Assembly: GCF_001427305.1 (NCBI RefSeq)
Contig: NZ_LMFZ01000002.1
Coordinates: 1-64,000 of the forward strand
Source of the DNA: Duganella sp. Root1480D1
GTDB lineage: Bacteria > Pseudomonadota > Gammaproteobacteria > Burkholderiales > Burkholderiaceae_D
Length of the DNA stretch: 64,000 bases
Direction of reading: 5' to 3'
A model generated the notes under the pieces. The model was not told the DNA's origin. It ran no database searches and saw only the letters and a list, made by a program, of their open reading frames with translations. Of this stretch, positions 1-7,714 are shown one piece after another (the stretch's first letter is position 1; each line of letters begins with the position of its first letter). The translations under genes and the position numbers were made by a program.

Positions 1-30
1 ATCGGACAAACGCTGCGCGTTTGTCCGATT

Positions 31-51
31 GCCGGAGCTGACCCCGACTTT
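31..51. repeat. Single arm of a 21-bp dispersed inverted-repeat element
   Basis: This 21-mer (starts GCCGGAGCTGACC, ends GACTTT) is identical to the right arm of the complete inverted repeat at 39171-39257. The matching left arm would lie just outside the window. It is preceded by a hairpin with 13-bp perfect arms (1-13 and 17-29, loop TGC). It sits immediately behind the glk-hexR stop codon, so it may help end transcription of that gene. The identity is seen directly; the terminator role is inferred. Confidence 0.75.
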
Positions 52-54
52 TAA

Positions 55-1929
55 TCAGTTATCCAGGTGGGAGATCTGCAGGCGGCGGCTTTCCTGGACT
101 ACGCCATTCGCCTTGTGCTCGAGCACCAGTTCGGCATTCTGCGCGTCCAGCGAGATGCCGACCGACAGGATGTCGATCAGCAGCAGTTGCAGGATGCGCG
201 AGATCATCGACAGGAAGGCGCTGCTGTCTTCCGTATGGTCGACTGCCAGGCAAACCGTGGCCTTCTTGGCCAGCGGCGACTGGCTGCTGGTGATGGCGAT
301 CACGTCGGCACCGGCATTGCGCGCCGATTCCACCGCTTCGACCAGTTCCGGCAGCTTGCCGGAATTGGAGATCGCAATCACCACGTCGCCTGGCTTCAGC
401 AGCTCGGAAGCCAGCTTGAACAAATGCGAGTCGCCGTAAGCGGCGGTCGGGATGCGGAAGCGGAAGAACTTGTGCTGCCCGTCCAGTGCCACCACGCGCG
501 AATTGCCCATGGCGTAGAACTCGACCTTCTTGGCCTTGGACAGCAGTTCGATGGCGCGATCCAGCGAATGCACGTCCATCTGGTCGCGGAACTTCAGGAT
601 CGCGGAGACGGTGTTGTCGATCACCTTCGCGCTCAGGTCGTGCGTGCTGTCGGATACCCGCACCTGGCTGTGGCGCACCGGAATCGCGCCGGTCAGGCTG
701 GAAGCAAACTTCAGCTTGAAGTCGGCCAGGCCCTGGAACCCGAGCGAGCGGCAGAAACGGATCACGGTCGGCTGTGATACTTCCGCCAGGCGCGCGATGT
801 CGGCAATCGGCTCGTTCAGCACCAGGCGCGGTTGCTCGATCACCAGTTGCGCCACGCGCTGTTCGGCCGGAGTCAGCTCGGACTTCAGCGACTGCACGCG
901 TTCCATCAGCGTGTTGGCGCCGGTGCGGCCGCGCAAGTGTTCGGACAGGATCGACGCAACGCCATAGAAGGCCGGGTTCGGCGTGGTGATCACATAAGTG
1001 GGGATCTCGGCCAGGTAGGACGAGAAACGGCCCTTGGCTTCAAAGCGGCTGCGGAATGGCGATTCCTTGAACCAGTCGCCCATGCGCGGCACGATGCCGC
1101 CGCCGATGAAGATGCCGCCGAAAGAACCCAGCGTCACCGCCAGGTTGGCCGCGGCCCCGCCCAGCATGGCGCAGAAGCATTCCAGCACTTCGATGCACAG
1201 CTCATTCCTGTCTTTCAGTGCGCCGGCAATGATTTGCTGCGAGGTCAGGTCGCGCACGCTCAAGCCATTGCGGCGAGCCAGCGCGCGGTAGATGATTTCC
1301 ATGCCGGGACCGGAAATCAGGCGTTCGTTCGAAACGTGCGGCCAGGTTTGCCAGGCATATTGCAGGATCGCGTATTCGCGTTCATCGGCAGGGGCAAAGT
1401 TGGTGTGGCCGCCTTCGGAACCGAGGGTCACGAAACCGTCCGTGGTCGGGATCACGCCGGAGCAGCCCAGGCCAGTGCCGGGGCCGAGAACGCCGATCAC
1501 CGAGTTCTGCGCCGCGGAACCGCCGCCGACCTGCATCAGGTCGTCCGCCTTGAAGCCAGGGATGGCCATGGCCAGCGCAGTGAAGTCGTTCACCACCAGC
1601 AGCGTATGCAGGCCCAGTTCGCGCCGCACTTCGTCGGTGGAGAACTGCCAATCGCGGTTAGTCATGCGAATGTAGTCGCCATGCACCGGGTTGGCCAGCG
1701 CCAGCGCGCCGTGATTGAGGCTGACGTCTCCGTGGTCCGCCAGGTAGCTGCGCAACAGCGGGACAATGCCGGTGAAGTCGTCGCATTGCAATACGCGCAC
1801 CGCCTGGAACTCGCCAGGAGCCGTTTGCAGCGCCAGGCGCGCGTGGGTAGCGCCGATGTCAGCCAGCAGGCGCGGGCCGTCCGCAAAAGCGGATCGGTTA
1901 GCTTTTGGGTCTGCCTCAATCTGTTTCAT
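55..1929 (-). CDS. glk: Bifunctional glucokinase / RpiR (HexR-type) transcriptional regulator
   Basis: A 624-residue fusion. Residues about 20-335 are a bacterial ROK-unrelated glucokinase: DIGATHAR phosphate loop at 24-31, VNDFTALA with the catalytic Asp at 113-120, GPGTGLG at 149-155 and a GSEGGH loop at 170-175. It should phosphorylate cytosolic glucose with ATP. Residues about 345-415 are an RpiR helix-turn-helix, with the recognition region SQPTVIRFCRSLG near 385-397. Residues about 465-600 are a SIS sugar-phosphate-binding domain with SNSGK at 521-525. Such Glk-HexR fusions are known in beta-proteobacteria; HexR proteins sense the Entner-Doudoroff intermediate KDPG. The gene lies downstream of the GH13 alpha-glucosidase on the same strand, separated by a terminator. 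HexR-like operators are found upstream of the neighbouring alpha-glucan genes, though I see none directly before this gene. The start has an in-frame ATG after a weak AAAAGA site. Confidence 0.93.
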   Translation of the reverse strand: MKQIEADPKANRSAFADGPRLLADIGATHARLALQTAPGEFQAVRVLQCDDFTGIVPLLRSYLADHGDVSLNHGALALANPVHGDYIRMTNRDWQFSTDEVRRELGLHTLLVVNDFTALAMAIPGFKADDLMQVGGGSAAQNSVIGVLGPGTGLGCSGVIPTTDGFVTLGSEGGHTNFAPADEREYAILQYAWQTWPHVSNERLISGPGMEIIYRALARRNGLSVRDLTSQQIIAGALKDRNELCIEVLECFCAMLGGAAANLAVTLGSFGGIFIGGGIVPRMGDWFKESPFRSRFEAKGRFSSYLAEIPTYVITTPNPAFYGVASILSEHLRGRTGANTLMERVQSLKSELTPAEQRVAQLVIEQPRLVLNEPIADIARLAEVSQPTVIRFCRSLGFQGLADFKLKFASSLTGAIPVRHSQVRVSDSTHDLSAKVIDNTVSAILKFRDQMDVHSLDRAIELLSKAKKVEFYAMGNSRVVALDGQHKFFRFRIPTAAYGDSHLFKLASELLKPGDVVIAISNSGKLPELVEAVESARNAGADVIAITSSQSPLAKKATVCLAVDHTEDSSAFLSMISRILQLLLIDILSVGISLDAQNAELVLEHKANGVVQESRRLQISHLDN

Positions 1930-1980
1930 TGTCTTTTAAGTATTAGATAACGCCTTAAAGGCGGGAGGATACCCGAAAAA

Positions 1981-2008
1981 CAAGGCCCCGTGCGTAGACG
2001 GGGCCTCT
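1981..2008 (-). terminator. Rho-independent terminator of the GH13 alpha-glucosidase gene
   Basis: Perfect 8-bp GC stem GGCCCCGT/ACGGGGCC (1984-1991 and 1998-2005) with a 6-nt loop. On the minus strand it is followed by TTGTTTTT. It lies 6 nt past the stop of the alpha-glucosidase gene and separates it from glk. Confidence 0.85.
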
Positions 2009-2013
2009 TATAT

Positions 2014-3621
2014 TTATCCTGCGTAGCCAAACCAGGCGCCATAGCCTGGAAGTTGGACCTCGCCGTCCACCACTTCGCCGGGCAAGCCGGGCTGCTCAAG
2101 CTTCTGCGCCCCCTTGGCTGCCGCCAGCGGGAAATTGACCGGCGCCGCCCCCAGGTTGAACAGCGCAATCACGCTGCGCTCCCCTTCCAGGTCGCGCCGC
2201 AGCGCCAAAACCGGCTCCGGCGCGTCATGGAACACGATATCGCCGCGCGTCAGCTGCGGCATCGTCTTGCGCCAGGCGATCATGCGGCGCGCAAAGTTCA
2301 GCGGCGAATTCGGGTCTTCTTCCTGCACGGACGCGGCGATAGCCTTGTGCTCCTCCGCCACCGGCAGCCAGGGCGTGCCCGAAGTGAAACCGCCATGCAC
2401 GCCAGTGGTCCAGGCGACCGGGGTGCGGCAGCCATCGCGGCCCTTGAATTCAGGCCAGAAGGTCTTGCCATACGGGTCCTGGATCAGCTCATAAGGCACG
2501 TCAGCCTCGCTGAAGGCCAGCTCGTCGCCCTGGTACAGGCAAGGGGTGCCTTTCAGCGACAACTGCATGGCCAGCACCAGCTTGGCAAAGGCCGCCTGGT
2601 TGCTCATGCCATTCCAGCGCGTCACCACGCGCACCGCATCGTGGTTGCCAACCGACCAGGAAGGCTGGCCGTCCTTGACGCGGGCCTTGAAGTCTTCCAC
2701 CTGCTTGCGGATATGCCCCGCACTGCTGTCGGCAGTCAGCAGGTTGAAGCTGTACGCCATGTGCAGCTTGTTGCCGCCGGCGGTGTATTCGGCCATCACG
2801 GCCAGCGAATCGTCCGCGCCCACCTCGCCGATCGCCACTGCGCCATATTCGTCCAGCAGCACGCGCAGTTTTTCGAGGAAGGCCACGTTTTCAGGCTGGC
2901 TCTTGTCGTGGATGTGCGCCTGCATGCCGTATGGATTGGCGTCGCTCACGGTGGCGGTGTCGCGCACCAGGGCCGGCGGGTTGCTGCGCAGCTGGCGGTC
3001 GTGGAAGTGGAAGTTGCAGGCGTCCATGCGCACGCCGTCGACGCCCCGCTTCAGCCAGAAGCGCAGCGCGTCCAGGTGGGCCTGCTGCACGTCCGGGTTG
3101 TGGAAGTTCAGGTCCGGCTGGCTGACCAGGAAATTGTGCATGTAGTACTGCTTGCGGCGCGAATCCCATTGCCAGGACGAGCCGCCGAACACCGACAGCC
3201 AGTTGTTCGGCGGGTTCCCGTCCGGCAGCGGGTCGGCCCAGATATACCAGTCCGATTTCGGATTGCCGCGCGAAGAACGGCTCTCCTTGAACCAGGGATG
3301 GTCTTCGGAGGTATGGGACATGACCTGGTCGATCATGATTTTCAGGCCCAGGCTGTGGGCCTTGGCGATCATGCGGTCGAAGTCGGCCAGGGTGCCGAAC
3401 ATCGGGTCGACGTCGCAGTAATCGGCCACGTCGTAGCCGAAATCGCGCATGGGGGACTTGAAGAATGGGGAAATCCAGATGATGTCCACGCCCAGCTTGG
3501 CGATGTAGTCGAGGCGATCGGTAATGCCATTCAGGTCGCCGATGCCGTCACCATTGGTGTCCAGGTAACTGCGCGGATAAACCTGATAAATGATTGCTTC
3601 TTTCCACCAAGGTGTGCTCAT
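2014..3621 (-). CDS. GH13 alpha-glucosidase, cytoplasmic
   Basis: A 535-residue GH13 enzyme of the oligo-1,6-/alpha-glucosidase type, with no signal peptide. It probably hydrolyses imported maltose and short malto- or isomalto-oligosaccharides to glucose for the adjacent glucokinase. The N-terminus MSTPWWKEAIIYQVYPRS is typical of the family. The catalytic triad is visible: nucleophile Asp200 (GVRMDACNF), acid/base Glu266 (AIGEVG) and Asp328 (GNHD). The longer reading frame begins 8 codons upstream at 3645; I chose 3621 because of family N-termini and the GAGG just ahead, although that spacing is short. Two HexR-like sites lie 28-42 bp and 105-119 bp upstream. Exact linkage specificity cannot be read from sequence. 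Confidence 0.93.
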   Translation of the reverse strand: MSTPWWKEAIIYQVYPRSYLDTNGDGIGDLNGITDRLDYIAKLGVDIIWISPFFKSPMRDFGYDVADYCDVDPMFGTLADFDRMIAKAHSLGLKIMIDQVMSHTSEDHPWFKESRSSRGNPKSDWYIWADPLPDGNPPNNWLSVFGGSSWQWDSRRKQYYMHNFLVSQPDLNFHNPDVQQAHLDALRFWLKRGVDGVRMDACNFHFHDRQLRSNPPALVRDTATVSDANPYGMQAHIHDKSQPENVAFLEKLRVLLDEYGAVAIGEVGADDSLAVMAEYTAGGNKLHMAYSFNLLTADSSAGHIRKQVEDFKARVKDGQPSWSVGNHDAVRVVTRWNGMSNQAAFAKLVLAMQLSLKGTPCLYQGDELAFSEADVPYELIQDPYGKTFWPEFKGRDGCRTPVAWTTGVHGGFTSGTPWLPVAEEHKAIAASVQEEDPNSPLNFARRMIAWRKTMPQLTRGDIVFHDAPEPVLALRRDLEGERSVIALFNLGAAPVNFPLAAAKGAQKLEQPGLPGEVVDGEVQLPGYGAWFGYAG

Positions 3622-3648
3622 ATTCCTCATCCCGATCAAAAACAATTA

Positions 3649-3663
3649 TGTAGATAATATACA
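3649..3663. promoter_or_regulatory. Degenerate HexR-like operator upstream of the alpha-glucosidase gene
   Basis: TGTAGATAATATACA keeps the outer TGTA/TACA of the 15-bp box but deviates at the inner positions. It lies 28 bp upstream of the alpha-glucosidase start and 77 bp from the strong site at 3726. Its role as a secondary site is inferred from its pairing with a strong site, as at the other promoters. Confidence 0.5.
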
Positions 3664-3725
3664 TGATGAATGCGGGAAGTTCAAATAGTATGATTCCTTA
3701 AAAATCAATAACTTACGATTTTTCG

Positions 3726-3740
3726 CGTAGTTAAACTACA
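3726..3740. promoter_or_regulatory. HexR-like operator between divergent alpha-glucosidase and POT transporter genes
   Basis: CGTAGTTAAACTACA is a 15-bp pseudopalindrome (GTAGT/ACTAC arms) matching the published HexR consensus TGTARTWWWAYTACA at all but the first base. It is about 105 bp upstream of the alpha-glucosidase start and about 77 bp upstream of the POT transporter start, so either or both genes may be controlled. Confidence 0.75.
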
Positions 3741-3816
3741 TGTAAGTGAATCCAGTAGTTGCCAAGGCAGATGGGTTCGCATAGCATCGCGGCCATTATT
3801 CGAATCGGGAGACCTC

Positions 3817-5445
3817 ATGTCGACGCAAGAACTGGAACAGGGTAACGGGCCGATGCCCCGGCAAATCCCGTACATCATCACCAACGAGGCTTGCGAGCGT
3901 TTCAGTTTTTATGGCATGCGCAACATCCTGGTGCCATTCCTCATCAGCACCCTGCTGCTGTTCATCCCTTCCGAGCATCGCGCCAACGAAGCGAAGCACG
4001 TGTTCCATACTTTCGTGATCGGCGTGTATTTCTTCCCGCTGCTGGGCGGCTGGCTGTCGGACCGCTTCTTCGGCAAATACAACACCGTATTCTGGTTCTC
4101 GCTCATTTACTGCGCAGGACATGCCTGCCTGGCCTTGTTCGAAAACCACCTGGAAGGCTTTTACTTTGGCCTGTTCCTGATTGCCTTCGGTTCAGGCGGC
4201 ATCAAGCCATTGGTGGTGTCCTTCGTTGGCGACCAGTTCGACCAGACCAACAAGAAGAAGGCTAAGGTGGTATTCGACGCCTTCTACTGGAGCATCAATT
4301 TCGGTTCCTTCTTTGCTTCGCTGCTGATGCCGATCTTCCTGAAGGACTTCGGCGCGGCGGTTGCTTTCGGCATTCCGGGCATCCTGATGTTCATCGCCAC
4401 CATCGTGTTCTGGCTGGGGCGCAGGAAGTACATTCACGTGCCGCCAGCGGCGCCGAGCGAAGAATCGTTCACCCGCGTTGCCAGGACTGCCCTGATGTCG
4501 GCGGCGCCTGGCCAGTCCCGTCCGGGCCTGAACGTGGCCCTGGTTGGCGTGGCTGCCGCACTGGTATCGCTGGCCATGACGCCGTCGTGGGGCTTCGTGA
4601 TCGCGGCCTGTACCGCCCTGGTGCTGGTGATGGCCTTTGGCGGCATCGGCACCTCGATGCAGCTTGAGCGCGCACGCGGCAAGCATAGCGACGAGGCGGT
4701 GGACGGCGTGCGCGCCGTGCTGCGTATCTTCATCGTGTTTGCGATGGTGACGCCGTTCTGGTCCCTGTTCGACCAGAAGGCATCAACCTGGATCGTGCAG
4801 GCCAACGACATGGTGCACCCGACCTATGAAATCCTGGGCTGGTCGTTCTCCTTCGTGCCGGCACAAATGCAGGCGCTGAACCCGCTGCTGGTGATGCTGT
4901 TGATCCCGTTCAATAACATCGCCCTGTTCCCGCTGCTGCGCAAGCTGGGCATCGAACCGACGCCGCTGCGCCGCATGGGCACCGGCATCTTCGTGTCCGC
5001 GCTGGCCTGGGTGGTGATCGGCACGCTGCAGGTAGTGATGGATGGCGGCACGCCGGTGTCGATGGCCTGGCAGATCCTGCCGTATGCACTGCTGACATTT
5101 GGCGAGGTGCTGGTCTCCGCCACCGGCCTGGAATTCGCGTACTCGCAGGCGCCGGCTTCGATGAAGGGCGTGATCATGGCGCTGTGGTACCTGGCGGTCA
5201 CGGTCGGCAACCTGTGGGTGCTGATACTGAACGCCGGCGTGAAGAACGACGCGGTGTCGGCCTATATCAAGACTACCGGCTTCTCGGTCATGGCGTTCCA
5301 GATGTACTTCTTCGCCGCCTTCGCCGCCCTGGTGGCGGGCTGCTTCGCGCTGTACGCGATGCGCTACAGGATGGTGGACTTCTACCGCAAGGACCCGGAG
5401 CCGCAAGCCTGCTACGGCACGACTCCCGAACCGCAGAAAGCTTAA
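3817..5445 (+). CDS. POT-family (PTR2) peptide MFS transporter
   Basis: A 542-residue polytopic inner-membrane protein of the proton-coupled oligopeptide transporter family (DtpA/YdgR-like). The signature E-x-C-E-R-F-x-F-Y-G spans about residues 24-33, and further conserved stretches include GGWLSDR (residues near 75) and the SATGLEFAYSQAP segment late in the protein. It should import di- and tripeptides with protons. It is divergent from the alpha-glucosidase gene and the two share an intergenic region with HexR-like sites, which is unusual for a peptide transporter. The chosen start has weak GGGAGACC upstream at suitable spacing. A few POT relatives move other small solutes, so the substrate is inferred. 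Confidence 0.92.
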   Translation: MSTQELEQGNGPMPRQIPYIITNEACERFSFYGMRNILVPFLISTLLLFIPSEHRANEAKHVFHTFVIGVYFFPLLGGWLSDRFFGKYNTVFWFSLIYCAGHACLALFENHLEGFYFGLFLIAFGSGGIKPLVVSFVGDQFDQTNKKKAKVVFDAFYWSINFGSFFASLLMPIFLKDFGAAVAFGIPGILMFIATIVFWLGRRKYIHVPPAAPSEESFTRVARTALMSAAPGQSRPGLNVALVGVAAALVSLAMTPSWGFVIAACTALVLVMAFGGIGTSMQLERARGKHSDEAVDGVRAVLRIFIVFAMVTPFWSLFDQKASTWIVQANDMVHPTYEILGWSFSFVPAQMQALNPLLVMLLIPFNNIALFPLLRKLGIEPTPLRRMGTGIFVSALAWVVIGTLQVVMDGGTPVSMAWQILPYALLTFGEVLVSATGLEFAYSQAPASMKGVIMALWYLAVTVGNLWVLILNAGVKNDAVSAYIKTTGFSVMAFQMYFFAAFAALVAGCFALYAMRYRMVDFYRKDPEPQACYGTTPEPQKA

Positions 5446-5477
5446 TGTTCCGCAGGGGCCTGCCCTCGCGGGCTCCT

Positions 5478-5681
5478 TCAGGAAAACACTTGCTTAAGCG
5501 AAGGCGCTTCAAGCACCGCTGCGCCCCAGGCGGCAAGTTGCTCTTCACTCGCCTTTGCCAATTTCTTGCGTACCGCGACGGGGACAGTCCCGAATCGCTG
5601 GACCAACTGCTCGTGGAATGCATGACCCAACGCGGCTTTCCACGGAGAGTCGTAACGCGCTGGCGGCGATTTGGTCGGCAT
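5478..5681 (-). pseudogene. Short relic of an Rpn/YhgA-like DUF4351 protein
   Basis: This 67-codon frame joins two pieces that are normally about 200 or more residues apart. Its start (KSPPARYDSPWKAALGHAF) resembles the N-terminus of Rpn-family recombination-promoting nuclease-like proteins. Its end (VQRFGTVPVAVRKKLAKAS...LEAPSLKQVFS) resembles the C-terminal DUF4351 tail of the same proteins. The middle, which would carry the nuclease core, is absent, so this looks like an in-frame internal deletion. It is convergent with the POT transporter gene. The assignment rests on remembered family patterns; a small intact gene is possible. Confidence 0.55.
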
Positions 5682-5760
5682 CAGGACAGTCTACTGCCGC
5701 GACTCAGGCCACCGCGTTGAGGAAGCGCAAGCGCGGCGAAAATCCGCACAAGGCAAGGAT

Positions 5761-5776
5761 GGAATTCCGGAATTCC
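5761..5776. promoter_or_regulatory. 16-bp perfect palindrome, candidate enhancer site for the sigma-54 activator
   Basis: GGAATTCCGGAATTCC is both a perfect palindrome and two tandem copies of GGAATTCC. Its centre lies about 113 bp upstream of the start point predicted from the -24/-12 promoter, a distance typical of upstream activator sites for DctD/NtrC-type proteins. Binding is inferred. A separate GC-rich hairpin with 11-bp arms follows at 5783-5816. Confidence 0.4.
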
Positions 5777-5855
5777 GCCATGGCGCCGCCCGGTCGCCGC
5801 TGCCGCCGGGCGGCGCGCTCCAATAAAATCAAGCACTTGCCGCATTCCAATTTTC

Positions 5856-5871
5856 TGGCATGGAAGCTGCT
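5856..5871 (+). promoter_or_regulatory. Sigma-54 (-24/-12) promoter of the ABC-transporter/two-component operon
   Basis: TGGCATGGAAGCTGCT has GG and GC exactly 10 nt apart and agrees with the RpoN consensus TGGCACR-N4-YTGCW except for T at the sixth base. It places transcription start near 5882, 28 nt before the first start codon. The operon it precedes encodes its own sigma-54 activator. Confidence 0.7.
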
Positions 5872-5909
5872 AATAGCTGGTCAAAACACCCCTTATCCAG
5901 GAGACCAGC

Positions 5910-6878
5910 ATGACCAAGCTTAAACTCGCATCCCTCTTCATCGCCGCAGCATTCGCTTCCGCCGCCAACGCCCAGGAAGTTGTCCGCCTCGGCAACCTGA
6001 AGTTCGCGCACTACGGCGCCGTCTCGTATATCAAGGAAATCGCACCGAAGTGCGGCATCAAGGTCGAAGAACACGTCTTCGCCAAAGGCCCCGACGTGAT
6101 GCAGGCCATCCTGGCAGGCGAGCTCGATGTCGGCGCCACCGCGTCGGAAGCCGCCATCCAGGGCCGCGCCAATGGCGCCCCGATTTATGTCGTCGCCGGT
6201 TTCGCCAAAGGTGGCGCGCGCCTGGTCGCGCGCCCCGACAGCGGCATCAAGGCAATCAAGGATTTGAAAGGCAAGAAAGTCGGCGTGACCCGCGGCGGCA
6301 TCCACGAGGTGCTGCTGGCAGCGGAACTGACCCAGGCCGGCCTGACCTTCTCTGACGCACCGGGCAAGGACGTGCAACTGGTGTTCCTGGCCTTCGCCGA
6401 CCTGAACCAGGCCCTGCTCGGCAAGAACCTGGACGCGATCATGCAATCGGAACCGCAATCCTCGCAAGCCATCAACAAAGGCTTCGGCGTGGAAGTCATG
6501 AAGCCATATGACACCCCGATCGGCGAGCCAGTCCGTACCATGGTGATGAGCGAGAAATTCTACGCGACCCGCCGCGCCACCGCCGCAAAGTTCATGAACT
6601 GCTTCGTGCAGGCTACCAAGACCTTCATCGACGACAAGCCAACCGCTGAAAAATACGTGCGCAACGTAATCTTCAAGGGCCAGATCAGCGCCGACGATTT
6701 CCAGGACGCGATCGCCAACTCTCCATACACCTACGACATCTCCCCGCAGCACATCCAGGTCACCACCGACGTGATGAACAAGACCGGCGTAGGCAAGATG
6801 CGCAAGGCACCAGTGGCTACCGAGTGGGTCAAGACCGACCTGCTGGACGAGGCCAAGAAAAGCCTGAACATCAAGTAA
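5910..6878 (+). CDS. NMT1/SsuA-type ABC transporter substrate-binding protein
   Basis: A 322-residue periplasmic binding protein of the nitrate/sulfonate/taurine/thiamine-precursor class. A clear signal peptide ends near residue 21-22 (ANA-QE). The mature protein begins with VVRLGNLKFAHYG and contains the inter-lobe stretches DLKGKKVGVTRGG and GELDVGATASEAA seen in this family. It delivers a small solute to the permease and ATPase encoded next, but the ligand cannot be deduced. An AGGAG ribosome site precedes the ATG by 8 nt. First gene of a five-gene operon behind a sigma-54 promoter. Confidence 0.9.
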   Translation: MTKLKLASLFIAAAFASAANAQEVVRLGNLKFAHYGAVSYIKEIAPKCGIKVEEHVFAKGPDVMQAILAGELDVGATASEAAIQGRANGAPIYVVAGFAKGGARLVARPDSGIKAIKDLKGKKVGVTRGGIHEVLLAAELTQAGLTFSDAPGKDVQLVFLAFADLNQALLGKNLDAIMQSEPQSSQAINKGFGVEVMKPYDTPIGEPVRTMVMSEKFYATRRATAAKFMNCFVQATKTFIDDKPTAEKYVRNVIFKGQISADDFQDAIANSPYTYDISPQHIQVTTDVMNKTGVGKMRKAPVATEWVKTDLLDEAKKSLNIK

Positions 6879-6891
6879 GGCGAGGCATATC

Positions 6892-7713
6892 ATGGCAAAA
6901 CTGAATTTGCGCCAGATTGCAGCGGGCTCCGTGGTGCCCGTACTGGTGATCGCATTGTGGCAGGCCAGCGCTTCGCTGGAATGGATCAACCCGCAGGTCC
7001 TGCCCTCTCCTTGGGCAGTAGTAACCAAGTGGGTGGAATACCTGCTGCCGCTGCAGGCTTACGACCCGGCCGCCAGCTCGTGGCTGGCCTGGGCCCTGTC
7101 CGGCGAGCTGATTGGCGACACCGTCAGCAGCATGTACCGCGTGCTGGTCGGCTTCGCAGTCGGTGCCGGCCTGGCCCTGCCTTTCGGCCTGGTAATGGGT
7201 TCGAGCAAGCGTATGTACGACTGGCTCAATCCCCTGCTGCAGGTACTGCGCCCGATTCCGCCTATCGCCTACATCCCGCTGGCAATCCTGTGGTTCGGCC
7301 TGGGTAACGCGCCTGCCGTGTTCCTGATTGCGCTGGGCGCCTTCTTCCCGGTACTGATGAACACCATCGCCGGCGTGCGCCACGTGGACGGCATTTATAT
7401 CCGCGCCGCCCGCAACCTGGGTGTCAGCCAGAGCACCATGTTCGTGCGCGTGATGCTGCCGGCCGCCGTGCCTTACATCCTGTCGGGGGTGCGCATCGGC
7501 ATCGGTACCGCCTTCATCGTGGTGATCGTTTCCGAGATGATCGCCGTGAACAACGGCCTTGGTTTCCGCATCCTGGAAGCGCGCGAGTACTTCTGGTCGG
7601 ACAAGATCATCGCCGGCATGATCAGCATTGGCCTGCTTGGACTGGCGATCGACATTGGCATGAACAAGCTGAATAACCATCTGCTGCGCTGGCACCGCGG
7701 CCTGGAGAACTAA
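6892..7713 (+). CDS. ABC transporter permease (SsuC/TauC type)
   Basis: A 273-residue inner-membrane permease of the BPD_transp_1 family, with about six membrane segments. The EAA-type cytoplasmic loop reads YIRAARNLGVSQSTMFVRVM near residues 163-182, followed by LPAAVPYILSGVRIG. It forms the translocation pore for the substrate captured by the upstream binding protein. It starts 13 nt after that gene and ends 1 nt before the ATPase start, so the three are one transcription unit. Confidence 0.92.
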   Translation: MAKLNLRQIAAGSVVPVLVIALWQASASLEWINPQVLPSPWAVVTKWVEYLLPLQAYDPAASSWLAWALSGELIGDTVSSMYRVLVGFAVGAGLALPFGLVMGSSKRMYDWLNPLLQVLRPIPPIAYIPLAILWFGLGNAPAVFLIALGAFFPVLMNTIAGVRHVDGIYIRAARNLGVSQSTMFVRVMLPAAVPYILSGVRIGIGTAFIVVIVSEMIAVNNGLGFRILEAREYFWSDKIIAGMISIGLLGLAIDIGMNKLNNHLLRWHRGLEN

Positions 7714-7714
7714 G

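Noticed and set aside
832..1950. Long open frame antisense to glk (372 codons)
   Set aside because: It mirrors the codon structure of the high-GC glk gene, is rich in His/Arg/Gln, and shows no domain or ribosome site.
1990..3657. Long open frame antisense to the GH13 alpha-glucosidase (555 codons)
   Set aside because: Same reason; the minus strand carries an intact GH13 catalytic triad.
5783..5816. GC-rich hairpin with 11-bp arms as a terminator
   Set aside because: No T-run on either side; it may be structural or part of the upstream relic, so only mentioned beside the palindrome.
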